Below are positions 1-12,713 of a DNA stretch of 64,000 bases, one piece after another. The stretch spans positions 382,279,331-382,343,330 of the forward strand of contig CM042688.1 in the NCBI GenBank assembly GCA_023614405.1, in the 5' to 3' direction. The notes beneath the pieces are model-generated. The model made no database searches. It was given only the letters and a program-made list of their open reading frames with translations, and had not been told where the DNA came from. Positions within the stretch are counted from its first letter, which is position 1. Each line of letters starts with the position of its first letter. The stretch is from Avena insularis. Taxonomy: Eukaryota > Streptophyta > Magnoliopsida > Poales > Poaceae. Both the position numbers and the translations under genes were made by a program.

Positions 1-3000
1 AAAAAACCAGGTGAGTTTTTGTAAACCTTTTTCCTCCAGCTTTCCTACAACATTTTGTAAAATCAAACCTTTTTCTTTCTCGACATCTTTTCGGAGGTCC
101 CACCTCACCAAGGTTTTATCATAAAACATTTGGTAAAACTTTTTTCGGGGTCTTCCCATCCTCTAGTTTTGCTTCGGCTAAAACATGGTCTCTAGAGGGT
201 TATGGTGGTATGCACCATCTATTCTACTAGGGACAAGTAGGTATCTTCAAGGGGGTTGTACTTAGTAGTACAAAAGTGTAATGGTTCAGAGGGGCCCAAC
301 CACTACCATATGTACTACAACATATAATAAAACAATGCAGCTTTCATAAAATAGTAAGTAAAATATGCATAAGTAAAACAATAGGACAAGGCTTATGATC
401 AAGAAGGTGGCTTGCCTGATGATCAACAATATGGCAATATGTACCTGGATTTCTTCTTTGAATACCCAATAATACCAATAATATCCACTTTGTCTAATCT
501 CCGATTGCATCGCAACTATCATCGTCATGAAAGTACATGCAAGAACCAACCCACAATCAACACAAGGAATACAAGCATCATTACAATACAGCAAACAAAC
601 ATATCACACATCAGTAAAATCAGTAGGTTTTGGTAGATTGAGTGGGTTGTAATTGGAATTACTTTAATTGCCCTTGTGGTCTTTGTTTTATGATGTATTT
701 GTCCAAATACCACCTGTTAAGGGGATTTAGAACTAGGCTTGGGTCTGTATGATATCAATATGCAAGGATGATATCATCAGGTAGATATTGAAAAAATAAG
801 GCCAACAAAAGTGGTTTTACTGTTTTATCACTTTTCTTTAATTTCTTATGAATATTCTAGTGGTAAAAGCTCTAGTTTTAGGAAATAATTCACCAGAAAT
901 GCTCTGTATGTCCAAACATTATTTCCTTGGGTGGTTACGTAGGGATTGATGTACTTGTTCACTGAGAGTTGGAATCATGTCAAAATATTTACCAGAATGC
1001 CCACAGGAAATTTCCAAAGGCAGTTTTGTAAACAAATTTTCTTTTTCACCATATTAAATCTAGAGTACCTTTCGATAGGAAACTAATTTGACATGGCAAG
1101 TATTTTGAATAACTTTCTGGAGGAATTGGATTCAGTATTTTTGGAGTTTTCAAACTCCTTTAGTGATTTTTCTATTGACATAACCCTATAAAGAGATCAT
1201 TAATTCACCAAAATTAAGCAGACCCTCAATAAAATTTGATCTCCTGGATTTTGGTAGACCTTAGTGTGCCACATCACAGAGAGTTTTAATTAGGTCAATA
1301 CCTGTGTTGGTTTGGCCTAGAGAAATTCCTCAAGTCAGATATGGCCTGCTTTTGTTATTTTTGCCAGAGGTAAACTAGTTAGCAAATTAATATGGGGCTA
1401 GTGTGGTATGCAAGGTATTACTGATACCTTTCAGTACGAAGTGGTTTTGTTCAAAATGGAGTCATATAACTCACAGAAGGATTTTATTAGTAGAAATGGT
1501 ACATTTGTGTGGGTGATTTACTACAATTAATTGAAAACTTGTTTTGGTCCACTTGTTGTACTGAATGTTCGGTAAAACAGGTAGTCATCTAAGAAAATTT
1601 AGATCTGTCCATTTGGAGTTATTTACCATATTCAAATCGCTTTAAACTGATGACTAACTTTCTGGATCTGGGCAAAAAGAATAAAAGGACAAGTGCTGGG
1701 CGGGCCAGATCTAGAGGAGACTTGGTCCATCATGAGATTCGCCCACTTTCTGCTGCACAGCATGGTAGCGATTCAAATGTTGGCCACAGTGGCCCAGTCG
1801 GCCGAGGGGGTAAGGGGTAGGCGGTTTTGGTTGGATTAAAGGGCGATGGACGGCGGTGGCTCTTCGTCCTCGCTCTCACCGGCCAGGTGATGGCAAAACC
1901 CTAGCTAGTGGCGGGTCGGCGTGGGAAGCTTACCAGAGGGCTCGCCGGAGGTCGGGGAGGGCCTAGGGCGAAGCGACGCGACGAGGCGGTCCTGGAAAGG
2001 GGCAGCACGGGGTGGTTCAATGTTTGGGGATGGCTCGTGCGGGAGGCCATGGAGCTGCGAGTGAGCTCGTAAGCTGCCTGCTCGCTAGAGAGGAGGGCAT
2101 AGTTAGACGCAGAACAACAAGGGGAGTCAAGCGGGGTGACATGCAGAGAGAAATAGGGCAAGGACGAGGCCCTGCGAGCTTGATCTAGACCATGGCCGAG
2201 GTGGAGAGTTCTTCTTCTCCTCTATGTTGTGGAGCTGTAGGGGGAGTTGGGGCTTGTGGGGAGGGTAGGCCGGTGGTGAGGGAGCAAATGAGGGGAAGAG
2301 GGAGGTGTGGGGTGGCCTCTGGCCTATTTAAACCGGGAAGGGAGAGCTTGATGTACAATGTCCATTTTGGACATTGGGAAGAGGTGGTGGCCAGGGGTTG
2401 GTTGTTTTGGGGCGGTGGAGGGTTGCTTGTTAGATCCCCTTCTGCTGAGCATGGTCTAAAGTGACCAGGAGGGGGAGTGGGGTGGGTTCATGGACTTGGT
2501 GGCCGAGATGGGGAGCTTGATGCTCACTGGGGGTATCCCCATGAATGGGTGCATGGTTTTTGAGCTGGGCTGTTTCTAGGTGGCGTGTGGGACCATTACT
2601 TGACCAAAGAGGGTGGGGAGGCGTGCTGCTGTGGGGTAGGGGAAGATACATCAGTGAAAGCAAGATCCTCCTCTCTCCTTCTTCTATGCACATGAGGCAA
2701 GAGAGGGGAAGCTACAGTATATTTTCTGCAGTGCTCGACCAGAAGGGGATGGTCATGGTTGATGTGGTGAGTGATGGAGAGCTCTGGTGATGTTTTTATT
2801 TTGGTTTAGGTCACTAATCCCTTAGCTTGCCATATTTGATCAAAATGAGGCTTGTGAAGGAAGTTTAATAATTTGCATTGGGCAATGTGGGAATATGGTA
2901 CTGGTAGGTAGATGAGGTCAAGATACACCTCCAGGAATTTATTGGGATTTTTCAGATGATTTTTAGGGCATTTTAGACCAATTATTCAAAAGGTGCAGAA

Positions 3001-4937
3001 GTGAACTATTGGAGCTCATTTGATATTTTTACATTGGACCTTGTTGGATTTTGATGTGAGGTGGTCCCAAATGTGAATACACACTTAGGAGAATTTTCCC
3101 GAGATTTATTGAGGATGAAAAGTATTTTAAACTATTATTATTCCATTTCTGCCAATTACGAAAATAGGCAAAAAGAAATAATAAAGTTATTCAAAAAATA
3201 TTTATTTTTGAGATGGGAAGGTAGGTTATGATATAAGGATCTCAATTGATCCAAAAGTCAGGGAAGTGTTTTAGCAAAAACCAAACTTTCCTCTATGGAA
3301 GGAGTTTTGGAGGTTTTGCCCCTTAAATGAATTAAATAGTTTTTGAGTCATAATAATTATGCATAATATTTGATAAATTTTCATGATCAAGGTAGATGAT
3401 GTAGACAAGGTGTAACAATCATTTTCAACCTTGGGATTGGAGAATCCAAGTTGATTTTGGTGAAAACTAGAGATTTAAGGATCTTGGGTATGATTGTTTT
3501 CATGCCACCAAAACCTTGTTGGATCTTGGAGCTCAGATCTCCCCTTGGGGAATAGGATAGATGGGTGGATAGACCAAGTGATGTACACCAACATGCTATA
3601 TAGGTTTGAGCTTGATCTTGCTTGAGTTCACCAAGAATTGATTTCAAACTTTGAATAAAATAAGCTTGCCAAAGCAGATTATCAGATAGCCTTCAAGAAC
3701 ATGTGGTTTTAAGAAGTACCAAGATCCAATAGGATCAAGTGAAGTAGGTATTGGTAGACCTATATTAGTAGATCACATCCATGCAAATAGTTGGTCAGTA
3801 GAAGGCTGGATGATGGTGTGAGCTTCTGTCAAAGTAGGCATGTTGACGAGATTTGTAGGAAAAGTTATTTTCTTGCCTGCAAAACCATCAAGAACAAGTG
3901 GGTTGGATTATGATCTAGCCAGGGGAAAGAGTGGGCATTGGTAGTCCTTAGGATGTTTAACAAGATGGTGCAAATGAATTTTCAAAGATGCACAAGTGTT
4001 GAGAAAAGTAGACATTCAAAAAGGTGATTTTGAAATAGTTTCCAGACTAGTATGAATTTGGCAGATTTATTGTTTTTGACTAGTATGTAGGTGGTGATCA
4101 TTTTGATGGAATGCAGGGTAACAAAGCATCATCAAGTGGATGATGTTGAAGTGGGGAATGAGTATGAAAGATCCATGCTTTATATTGGTCTTCATTGACT
4201 TGGAAGCTTCTAGATTAGATTACTTCAGAAGGGGTCTGGTTAGGGGTTTTAGATGATCACCTAGTAGCTAGAGATCAGATCCAGGTTTGTATTCTTTCTT
4301 AGGGTGTTATGATTTGGAAACATCTTGATCCTAGTGATGAGTTCCTAGAGTATCTCATACTATCTCCTAAGCACACAAAACAAGCAGCAGATCAAGGCAA
4401 TTCATCAGACAGCAGATCAAGGCAACTCATCTTATACACTAAGTAAATCCACTACTTGGGTTACCATCAAGCCTAGCTTGAGGTAAGGTTGAGGCATTTT
4501 GAAGAGGTTGGATTTTGAATAAGATGAGAGTCCTTGGTATCTCTACCAAGAGTAGAATTCAAAAGATTACTAAAAGGTTTTGGAGATCCTAGAGGTAAGA
4601 GTAGTTAAAGGTTATGTCTTGAAAACATAAGGAGGTTATAGCTCTCCATAGTTTTGTCAATGGAAGCTACTAAACTAGTTTGGTTACACAAGAATCTTGG
4701 CTCATGTTTTGAAATGGCTGAACAATTGAGAATGTGTAAGGTGAGCCAGGATAGTTTTGTTAAATAGCTTATGTCAACTGATGGTGAGGTAAGGAGTATT
4801 ATATGGTATACACTCAGATGCACAAGCACAAACAAACAACAAGCAAACACTGTACCAATGAACAAGAAAAAAATTTGTTCCCCCTGATTTTTGCATTCTG
4901 GACAACTAATCAGGGTTGCTGAATTTAGGATGTTACA
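1..4937 (-). mobile_element. Long LTR of Gypsy-type element R1 (copy R1a, left part outside window)
   Basis: This stretch aligns by eye, with many small differences, to about 36180-40528, the second copy of the same LTR. It ends on the + strand in GGATGTTACA at 4937, the reverse of the TGTAACATCC start typical of grass Gypsy LTRs, so the LTR reads on the minus strand. The G+C-rich part at about 1800-2800, which holds AAACCCTAG near 1895 and a TATA-like TTTAAATAGG (reverse strand, about 2322-2331), is probably the promoter and leader. Several short open frames lie in this G+C-rich part; none resembles a protein. The right flank begins AAGAG and runs straight into the tandem array. The left flank and duplication are outside the window. 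It could be a 5' LTR or a solo LTR. Confidence 0.75.
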
Positions 4938-7071
4938 AAGAGTATGGCTTGGTCAGGTTCTTTCTCGATAATGACCCGAACTTGACTATTTTCTGTTGAT
5001 TAATTTTAAGGCGTGCTTCGTGCTAAATTTTCGTACCTCGATGTAATTTTCCCCTTTTAGGTCCTTGATGAAAACAAACGAAGAGGAAGAAGTACTATGA
5101 AGAGTACGATTCGATCAGCTGTTCTCTCGAGAAGGAACCGAACCACACTGTTTTATTTTCTTAATTTTAGGGTACTTCATGCTAAATGAATGGACCTCGA
5201 TGTAATTTCCCCCTTTTTAGGTCCTTTATGTAAAATGTACTCCTACCGTCCATGTAAAATTCAAACCTACAAGTTAGTGGTAAAAGTTAAACGAATTTAA
5301 GGTTAGTTGTGAATGAGTATGAACAATCTTGGATTTCAAGCCGAACGGCCGAGGTCATGGCCATATCTACATTATACTTTACATCAATGATTCACGATCC
5401 CATATCCAAGAATTTCATGCCGCCAAATTGGCCATATTTTTAAAACAAATGAAGAGGGAAGTAGTAGGAAGAGTATGGCTCGACCAGCTACTGTCTCGAG
5501 AAGGAGCCGAACCCGACTGTTTTTTCCTTGCTTAATTTTAGGTGCTCCGTGGTAATTAAATGTATAGACCTCGATGCAATTTTACCTTTTTTAGGTTCTT
5601 ACTGTAAAATGTACTCCCACCGTCCGTGTAAAATTTGAACATAAAAGCAAGTGGTAAAATTTAAATGTAATTAAGCTTATTAGTTGTCAATGAATATGAA
5701 AATTCTTGCATTTCCAGCTAAAAGACCAGGGTTATATATATTTACATCATACTTTATATGCTGATGATTCATGATCCCATAGAAAAGAATTTTCATGCCG
5801 CCAAATTTGGCCATATTTTGAAAACTAACGAATAGGAAGTAGTATGAAGAGTATGGCTCGGTCAGCTTCTCTCTCTAGAAGGAGCAAAACATGACGGTTT
5901 TCCCTGCTTAATTTTAGGGTGCTTTGTGCTAAATGTATGGACCTCGATGTAATTTTACCTTGTTTAGGTCGTTGATGTAAAATGTACTCCGACTGTCCGT
6001 GTAAAATTCGATCCTAAAAGCAAGTTGTAAAATTTAAACATGTTTAAGATTATTATATGTAGATGAGTATGAACATTCTTGGATTTCAAGACGAACAATC
6101 AAGGTCATGGCCATATCTACATCATACTTTATGTCGATGATTCGTGATCCCATATCCAAGAATTTTGATGCCCCCGAATTTGGCCATCTTTTGCAAACAA
6201 ACAAAGAGGAAGTACTATGAAGAGTAAAGCATGACTATTTTCCTTGCTTAATTTTAGGCCGCTTCGTGCTAAATGTATGGACCTCGATGTAATTTTACCT
6301 TATTTAGGTCCTTGGTGTAAAATGTACTCCCACCGTCCGTACGTGCAAAGTTCGAACCTAAAAGCAAGTGGTAAAATTTAAATGTATTTAAGATTATCAG
6401 TTATCGATGAGTATGAACATTCTTGGATTTCAAGACGAACGAACAAGGTCATGGACATATCTACATCATACTTTATGATGTTGGTTCCTGATCCCATATC
6501 CAAGAATTTGCATGCAGTCAAATTTGGCCATATTTTAAAAACAAACGAAGAGGACGTAGTATGAATAGTATGGCTCGATCAGCTCTTCTCTCGAGAATGA
6601 GCAAAACATGAATGTTTTCCCTGATTAATTTTTGGATGCTTCGTGCTAAATGTATGTACCTCGATAAAAATTTACCTTTTTAGGTCCTTAATTTAAAATG
6701 TAATCCCTACGTCCTTACGTGTAAAATTCGAACCTAAAAGCCAGTGGTAAAATTTAAATGTATTTAATTTTATTAGTTGCCGATGAGTATGAACATTCTT
6801 AGATTTTAAGTCGAACAACCAAGGTCATGGCCATATCTACAACATACTTTATGCTGATGATGATCCCATGTCCAGGAATTTTCATGCCACCTAGTTTGGC
6901 CATATATTTTGAAAACAAACGAAGAGAAAGTATTATAAAGAGTATAGCTCTACTATCTCGAGAAGGAGTGGGATCCTACTATTTCCCTTGCTTATTTTTA
7001 GGGTTCTTCGTGCTAAATTTAAGGACCTCTATGTAATTTTATCCATTTTTAAGTCCTTGATGTAAATTGTA
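4938..7071 (+). repeat. Tandem array of about 370 bp units
   Basis: A unit of roughly 350-380 bp recurs about five and a half times. The anchor GAAGAGTATGGCTCG or a close variant lies near 4940, 5098, 5469, 5847, 6217, 6565 and 6936; the first two are only about 160 bp apart, so the first unit is partial. Each unit also holds GGTCATGGCCATATCTACAT, CCCATATCCAAGAATTT and GGACCTCGATGTAATTT. Units differ by many substitutions and small indels, so the array is old. Short open frames within it (for example 5329-5535 and 6382-6564) follow the repeat and do not look like proteins. R1a is inserted at its left edge. It may be a local satellite or the tandem part of an unrecognised element. Confidence 0.75.
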
Positions 7072-7240
7072 CTCCCATCATCCGTGATGTTCCCATATTT
7101 GGGAGTAAATGGGTGAATCATGTCATGGTAATTATGTTGCCACTAGGAGCTTCCAACCATTAGATAAATCTAGCACGCAAACATGACTATATACATTCTA
7201 ATCTAGATAAATATGAGAACATTATATGGATCAGAGGGAG
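7072..7240. mobile_element. Stowaway-type MITE
   Basis: A 169 bp element flanked by TA on both sides (7070-7071 and 7241-7242). The left end begins CTCCCATCATCC and the right end finishes GATCAGAGGGAG; the inner parts GTTCCCATATTT and AAATATGAGAAC are inverted partners. The TA target and CTCCC ends fit non-autonomous Tc1/mariner (Stowaway) elements. Its left end resembles the TACTCCCACCGTCCGTG found inside each unit of the array to its left. Confidence 0.7.
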
Positions 7241-8380
7241 TAGTATATATGCCTTTAAAACAAACTGTGTTTGCTCTCTCCTTCAGTGCGGCATCACCAT
7301 CCCCACACGCAAAGCAAATTTGAGGACATTTCGAACTTTTTCCTTCGACACAGTGTGATTTGCTGTCCCTAGCTACCTACCGGAAAAAAAAGTAGCGCCT
7401 CAAACTAGGGGCCAACATTGTGGGCTGGAGCATTTAAGAAATACTTCTATATCTAATTTTATTTTATTATTCCTTTTTTGCATAAGCGTCTATGTTAACA
7501 TCTCATGTTAGTTTTGCCCTAATATACCGGGTTGAAGTAGTCGATCCGACAACAGAAGGAGAACCGCCCCGCACCTCTCATCGTCTTCCTCTGCCGCTCT
7601 GGCCGGTTGTGCACCATCGTAGCCCCTCTCCACCCTTGCAGAAAGGTAGAAACCGCCAACCCATCCCGACTAATCTTGCGTAGTACTCTTCCCCGGAACG
7701 ACATCTGGAGTGATGAAGCGTAAGATATCTGACTGCTACAGTCAGGCAATTGGATTTGGCAACCTCCACTATGGAATACTAAGCGTAAGATATCTGAGTG
7801 CCGATCTTCTGAGCACCGCTCACCTGGCTCGTGGCATGGTTGCCATGCATGGAGGGATTGTGGAAGATCCTAGTCTCCTGTTTGGTTTGCCCTGCCTACT
7901 TCACTCTGACCCACACACATGGCCACTAGACCGTGACGAGTAGGTAAAAATCAGTTTTGCATGATTTTTGTAGGACTCGAATCCTTAGATTCTTTCCTAT
8001 GGATTGAATTTGGATCAAAGGAATCATGGTACTCAAATTCTTTTGAACTGCAACCCCCACCCATGCTTAAATCCTGTAGGAATTGGAACATCTACTTGAG
8101 GCTCAACTCTCATCGTGCCAATCATGTAGGTAGTTTTCCTACGTTTTATAATCGCCTGTTTTTCACCAGTAAACCAGTGAAATTCCTATGGTCTCAATCC
8201 TGCGATCAAAAGAGGACCAAGACTTTTGCTTCAGTGTCCTCCCTCTCCTCCAAACATACTAATCTGAAAACACAAGAACGACCAGCATTGTTGATACCTG
8301 TAATGGAACCTGTATTGGCCAATCAAAGCTGGTGTTATATTTTAAGTTTCATGTGTTTTATAAACACAATATTTCTGTAA
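7241..8380. other. Unassigned stretch, no gene recognised
   Basis: There is a modestly G+C-rich patch at about 7540-7940 with a 77-codon open frame at 7710-7943 and another open frame at 7961-8380. Neither shows a known motif, and both could be relics or chance. TCCTATGG-type words near 8000 resemble the MITE-like words at 19.7-20.0 kb. Confidence 0.4.
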
Positions 8381-8632
8381 AAAGTTGCCTCTTTGGTTTA
8401 CATGAATACAAAAACATAGGATTACTTTAAAACATGGTAAAATCAAAGTCAAACCTCACGGTAGAGTATATTTTTGATGTTATCGTGTCCCTTGGGACCT
8501 TATTCTTGTTCTTTGCGCGCGTAGGAATTTGAAAATGAGGTCCAAGTTGGATATGTAGAAATGCATATGAGTTTTGGAGGATTCTAACCCATAGGATTTT
8601 GGAAGATATCAAATTCCTATGGAGTCACTTCT
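8381..8632. mobile_element. Possible truncated MITE-like element
   Basis: The stretch has repeated ACATAGGATT and AAATTCCTATGG words pointing inward from both sides, like the ends of small TIR elements common near grass genes. The right side is cut by the Copia LTR that starts at 8633. Boundaries and class are uncertain. Confidence 0.3.
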
Positions 8633-10393
8633 TGTAGCGGTTCCGCTATGAAAACAATAAAATTTTACCTACGCCCCTGAACCCCTGAAGCTGCCATGAC
8701 CTATCTATTAGTAATATAATAACGGGAGGGGCTTTTGGCGAACTGACCCTTGAAGACCGAAAAGCGTTGTCAACGCTAAGGAGAGCGTCGTTGATGTAGA
8801 CGAGTTGAAGCCGACCTCAATGTCATGATGAAGTCCTTGTGCTCCTTGGCTCCAATGACTTGAGTGCCTCAAGTGCGACACCTCGCGGGGAGTTACACAC
8901 GTCCGGTGCCTGACGACGACTCCCGCTTCCCTGATCTAGCAGCAGTTGTGGAAGTAGATCTCCCGGATCCGAATCCCGCAGCGTGACGGTGCTCCGTGGT
9001 GAAGATGTCTCTTGCTCGCGTAGTCCAGACTTGGGACCACGGTCACGAGAGAGAGAGGGGGGAGATAAAATATCAATTAGAGGTCCTCCAAAAAGTGGGG
9101 AGACCTTTATTGATTATTGGTGTATTTATCTTGGCCAAATACCCCACTATATATAGGGGGAGGAGGGGGTACACCCTCCCTCAAAGTCCCGGGGTGGGAC
9201 TAATGGAGAGGAGGGGTGGGGAGGTCGTCAGCCAGCCCCTAGTGGGCCCCACGCGGGGGGGCTAGGCCCAGCCGGCCAGCCCCCTTGCCCCTTCTCCCTC
9301 TCTCTTTTCCCTAATGGGCCCTCTCCCTCCGGAATTTGGACAATTAAGCCTTTTTGGCCTTTAATTGATTTTTTATTTATTAAATAATTATGAATAAAAT
9401 ATTAAATCAATATTTAACATTAATTCACATATTATTCAACCTCCCTGGCTATGGAACACCTTCCACCTCCACTCCGGACATCCTCCGGACTTACCGAAAC
9501 CCTTCCGGTTTTCTCCCTTCTTTTCTTCGGTGATTCTGCCGATCCTATAAACACTCTCTAAGCATCATCATGCCCTTAAGCGTGATACCCCATGATTCTG
9601 GTACACTCCAGACATGGTCGGGACACTCCCGTGCCAATGATCGACAGAGGGACCTAGATGGCCATGTGACCCCTCTGCGTTCCACGAAGATCTTTCGTCG
9701 TTTGAACTAGGACAGTCGTGTCTTATTCCCTTTGTCAATCGATACTTGCATTTCCCGAGATCTGATCAATGACATCACCATGTCGTGTTCAATCTCGTTA
9801 CTGGACAATGCTACTTGACTCGTTCCGACAACTGATATCCATGTGATCAAATCACACGCTCCATAGCTATTGGATATAACTTCTCCGAGTGGGCCCTTGA
9901 GTATCTTCCAGTCACATGGACGGACAAATCCCGCTCTTGACATATATTGCCTCTATGGTATCCTTCGAGTACTTGAACACACCTTTATAACCACCGTTTT
10001 ACCAGATGGTGTTTGATGCTATCTAAGAACTCTCGGGAGACAGTGATTGATATAGCCGCACGGTCTAAGGAATAGTCTACGAGGATCCATTTCTAATCAT
10101 CATAACTTGAACTTCGTGACATGATCGGGTATTGTTTCATCATCTCATTCTCCGAATGAGATGACCTCATTTCCAACTGGCATAAATTCCACATGATCAC
10201 GAAACTTGATCATTTGCTGACCAATGAACCAGTGACTAGAGTTTCACTGGGAACCCCTGGTTGTTTATATATCACACGTGTATTGATGTATCCACTCAAT
10301 ATAGTTATAGCATGATATAAAACTTAATCATAAACTATATGAAATATGATAATAGTCCTTACTACTATTTAACTCTAGGGCATATTTCCAACA
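8633..10393 (-). mobile_element. 3' LTR of a Copia element, BARE/Angela type
   Basis: On the minus strand the LTR begins TGTTGGAAATATGCCC at 10393 and ends CATAGCGGAACCGCTACA at 8633, which is 1761 bp, close to the usual BARE/Angela LTR length. A polypurine tract lies just outside its start, so this is a 3' LTR with internal sequence on the right. The part at 8900-9300 carries the G+C-rich leader typical of the family. The matching 5' part is missing, so the element is truncated and no target duplication can be checked; the five bases outside its 3' end are CTTCT. Confidence 0.88.
9148..9155 (-). promoter_or_regulatory. TATA box of the Copia LTR
   Basis: TATATATA in a C/G-rich setting lies in the part of the LTR where BARE/Angela elements start transcription toward the minus strand. 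Assigned by position and sequence only. Confidence 0.5.
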
Positions 10394-10409
10394 GTCTCCC
10401 ACTTGCACT
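10394..10409 (-). promoter_or_regulatory. Polypurine tract of the Copia element
   Basis: On the minus strand AGTGCAAGTGGGAGAC directly precedes the LTR start, as in BARE/Angela elements, where this tract primes plus-strand DNA synthesis. It fixes the orientation and shows that this is the 3' LTR. Confidence 0.8.
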
Positions 10410-11100
10410 AGAGTACAAATACAATAGCTGCATTTGTTCTCAATCATTGGCACCATATATCCGGTACCCTAAACATTCTTGCTCATGGAAGAGGTTGAGT
10501 CTTGGGTCTGTACTTTACAGTCCCAAATCCTTTGCAACTTACTAATGTCACCTTGATTGACATTAATACTTTGTCATCACATGATAGCATCTGTGTGAAT
10601 GCATAGTCGCTATGGCAGCAGAACAAGGCCTGATTCCAGGAGCCTACAATGACGTTAGATCAACCTCGAGGGCTTTCTCATGGGCACTGTGCCCTAGGAC
10701 ACATCATTCTATGTTAAAAACGAACTAGCCCCGCCATAACTTTATAGAACTCTTTAGATGGTACCCTTATCTATTATTATAAATGTATTCATCGAAACTC
10801 CTGTGCACTCTATGCAACTTTCGATTTTTTGTTCACCTCGCTTCCTACTTGACTTTAATTGGTATCTACAGGAGTTTACAACATATTCCCTTATAACATA
10901 ACCCTTTATGCTTTAAGATATGTCATCCTTTATGGATTTGGAAAACATGTCTACAGTTCTCTATTAGACATTGTGGACAAAAACTTAGCTCAATGTTCTG
11001 TGATTCGAACTTAATCACTTTTAAACGTTCCTTATTTGGATCACACATTATGCTAAGTTAACATGATGGTTCTGAACCTATGTCTCAACATAGTGGATGA
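10410..11100 (-). mobile_element. Internal remnant of the truncated Copia element
   Basis: Sequence upstream (minus-strand sense) of the polypurine tract, where these elements have a non-coding stretch between RNase H and the 3' LTR. No gag or pol residues were recognised, so the coding part is deleted. The right edge is approximate: a B3 gene fragment begins near 11160. Confidence 0.5.
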
Positions 11101-11160
11101 CGATCATCCTTTTCTTTCTTTCAATGATTGATGTTAAACTTAACACTATTCCTGATTTGA

Positions 11161-11394
11161 GTTATTAAGGACCAGTTTCTTAATTCACCATTGATGGTAA
11201 TCCTTGATGAAGGCTGGCTAGATTTTGTCAAAGCACATGACTTGAAGGTAGGATACTTTCTGGTACTCAAGAAGCTTGCCACCACTTCCTTTAAGGTGAT
11301 AGTATTTGATCATTATAACTGCGAGAAGGTGATCAGATGTGCAGGTTATCACCCATCATTTGATGGACAATTTACTATATCGTTGGTGTATTAA
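11161..11394 (+). pseudogene. B3 DNA-binding domain fragment (REM-like)
   Basis: The frame runs from about 11161 to a stop at 11392-11394. Its protein contains GWLDFVKAHDLKVGYFLV followed by FKVIVFD and CEKVIRC. This is the C-terminal half of a plant B3 domain, where the usual pattern is GW..FV..H.L..GD.L.F....F.V.IFD...CEK. B3 domains bind DNA in the nucleus. The usual D after the KVG of the motif is Y here. Only about 70 codons are present, the N-terminal half of the domain is absent, a TGA precedes the block in frame, and no second B3 domain follows. A truncated Copia element ends just upstream and may have removed the 5' part. The fragment is probably a single exon of a decayed gene. Confidence 0.65.
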
Positions 11395-11605
11395 TGTAGT
11401 GACTGTTCGCTTCTAATTATAACTATTTTGTAAAGAGGTACTTGAACACCTTCCGTTATCATGCATACTATTGGAACACTGTGGTACTTAATAGCGCTAG
11501 GCTCCTATGTGGAGGTATTTATTGTACTATGTTTGCAGCAAAACTGCAAAACAAACATCTAGTGTACAACTGCTAGTATTGTACTACCTCCTGATCCAAA
11601 CTATT

Positions 11606-12235
11606 AGGGCTGGACATAAAACTCAAAACTCCACGAGTTTAATGAGCACTCGTTTGCTCGGCTCGTTCAAAATTGACTCGTTTCCTTAACAATCTGACCC
11701 GAGCTACAGTTTTTGCTCGATATCCTTAACGAGCTAAACGATCGAGTTAACAATGTTCGTGAGCTACTCGTTAATCTCGGTAACAACCATGGTAAGGCCC
11801 ACTTATGTTGCTACATGTCTAATCTGGCATCCCATCTAAGGCAAACATCTAGCCCATTGAGTAAGACTAATCAATCCAGGACCGAGAGCGACCGACCAAA
11901 AACCTTACCCTAGACTCTCCCGATCGATTTAGAATATTTCTCATGTGTCTCGTCAACTCGTCATCTCCCACTGCATACCCCATCTCCATCTTCTCGATCA
12001 AGATCTGCTGACCGTGACACTGACCAAACCCTACCGACTATCATTTTTAATTATCGGTATGCCTCTATCTGAGGCTGATACATTTTCATAACGAGCAGCT
12101 CGTGAGTGCTCGTTAACATCTAATGAACCGAGCTAAGCTTTACTTTTTGCTTGTTATCCTTAACGAGTTTAATGATCTGAGCCTTAATAAGCATGAGCCT
12201 TAACGAGCCGAGCCTTAATGGGTCGAGTTGACAGC
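11606..12235. mobile_element. Possible hAT-like non-autonomous element
   Basis: It starts TAGGGCTGGACATAAAACTC and is full of inverted ACTCG/CGAGT, GCTCG and AACGAG words on both sides, ending near GGGTCGAGTTGACAGCAT. Elements beginning (C/T)AGGGCTGG and rich in GCTCG words are common in grasses and are usually placed with hAT. The middle part (about 11780-12060) looks unrelated to the ends. Boundaries and target duplication were not resolved. Confidence 0.4.
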
Positions 12236-12318
12236 ATAATCCTTTTTAGCAAACTAAACAAACATCATCTGGTCAAACATGACAGCAGTAGTAACTCTAG
12301 TCGGTGTACACGGTAGTG

Positions 12319-12436
12319 TGCCGGCCTAGCTGTAATGGCCCAGGTTGTGACATGGTTAATTTAGGGCACGAGAGCATGCCGGCCTAGCTATAAAATGCGT
12401 CAGGATTTCAGATGGTTAATTTAGTGCACTACAACA
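12319..12436. repeat. Tandem duplication of about 58 bp
   Basis: Two adjacent copies start TGCCGGCCTAGCT at 12319 and 12377 and both run through ATGGTTAATTTAG. It lies upstream of the F-box pseudogene at 12714. Confidence 0.7.
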
Positions 12437-12713
12437 TGCAAGCCAAGATAATCAACGTCCTGGATGTAGCTCTAGAGGCCTTGCAAAAAAACTCGTTCAA
12501 AGAGCCATCCCATCTTCCCTCATCTCGGTTGTTTTATTCCCACTCTCCAACGCCGCCTGGCCCCGCATTTGGGATCATCTCCAGTGCATGCTTCACACAT
12601 TTTCCTAGCCATCTCGCCCGCTGCATCGGATCTTGCATGCCACGCGCCACCACTCTCCAAAAGTCCCCCTATAGTCATACTCTGGTCTGACCTCTTCCCC
12701 CCAGCCCATCCCG

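Noticed and set aside
1901..2790. Several 80-90 codon open frames in R1a
   Set aside because: G+C-rich LTR leader; frames are not shared with the equivalent part of R1b (37900-38800).
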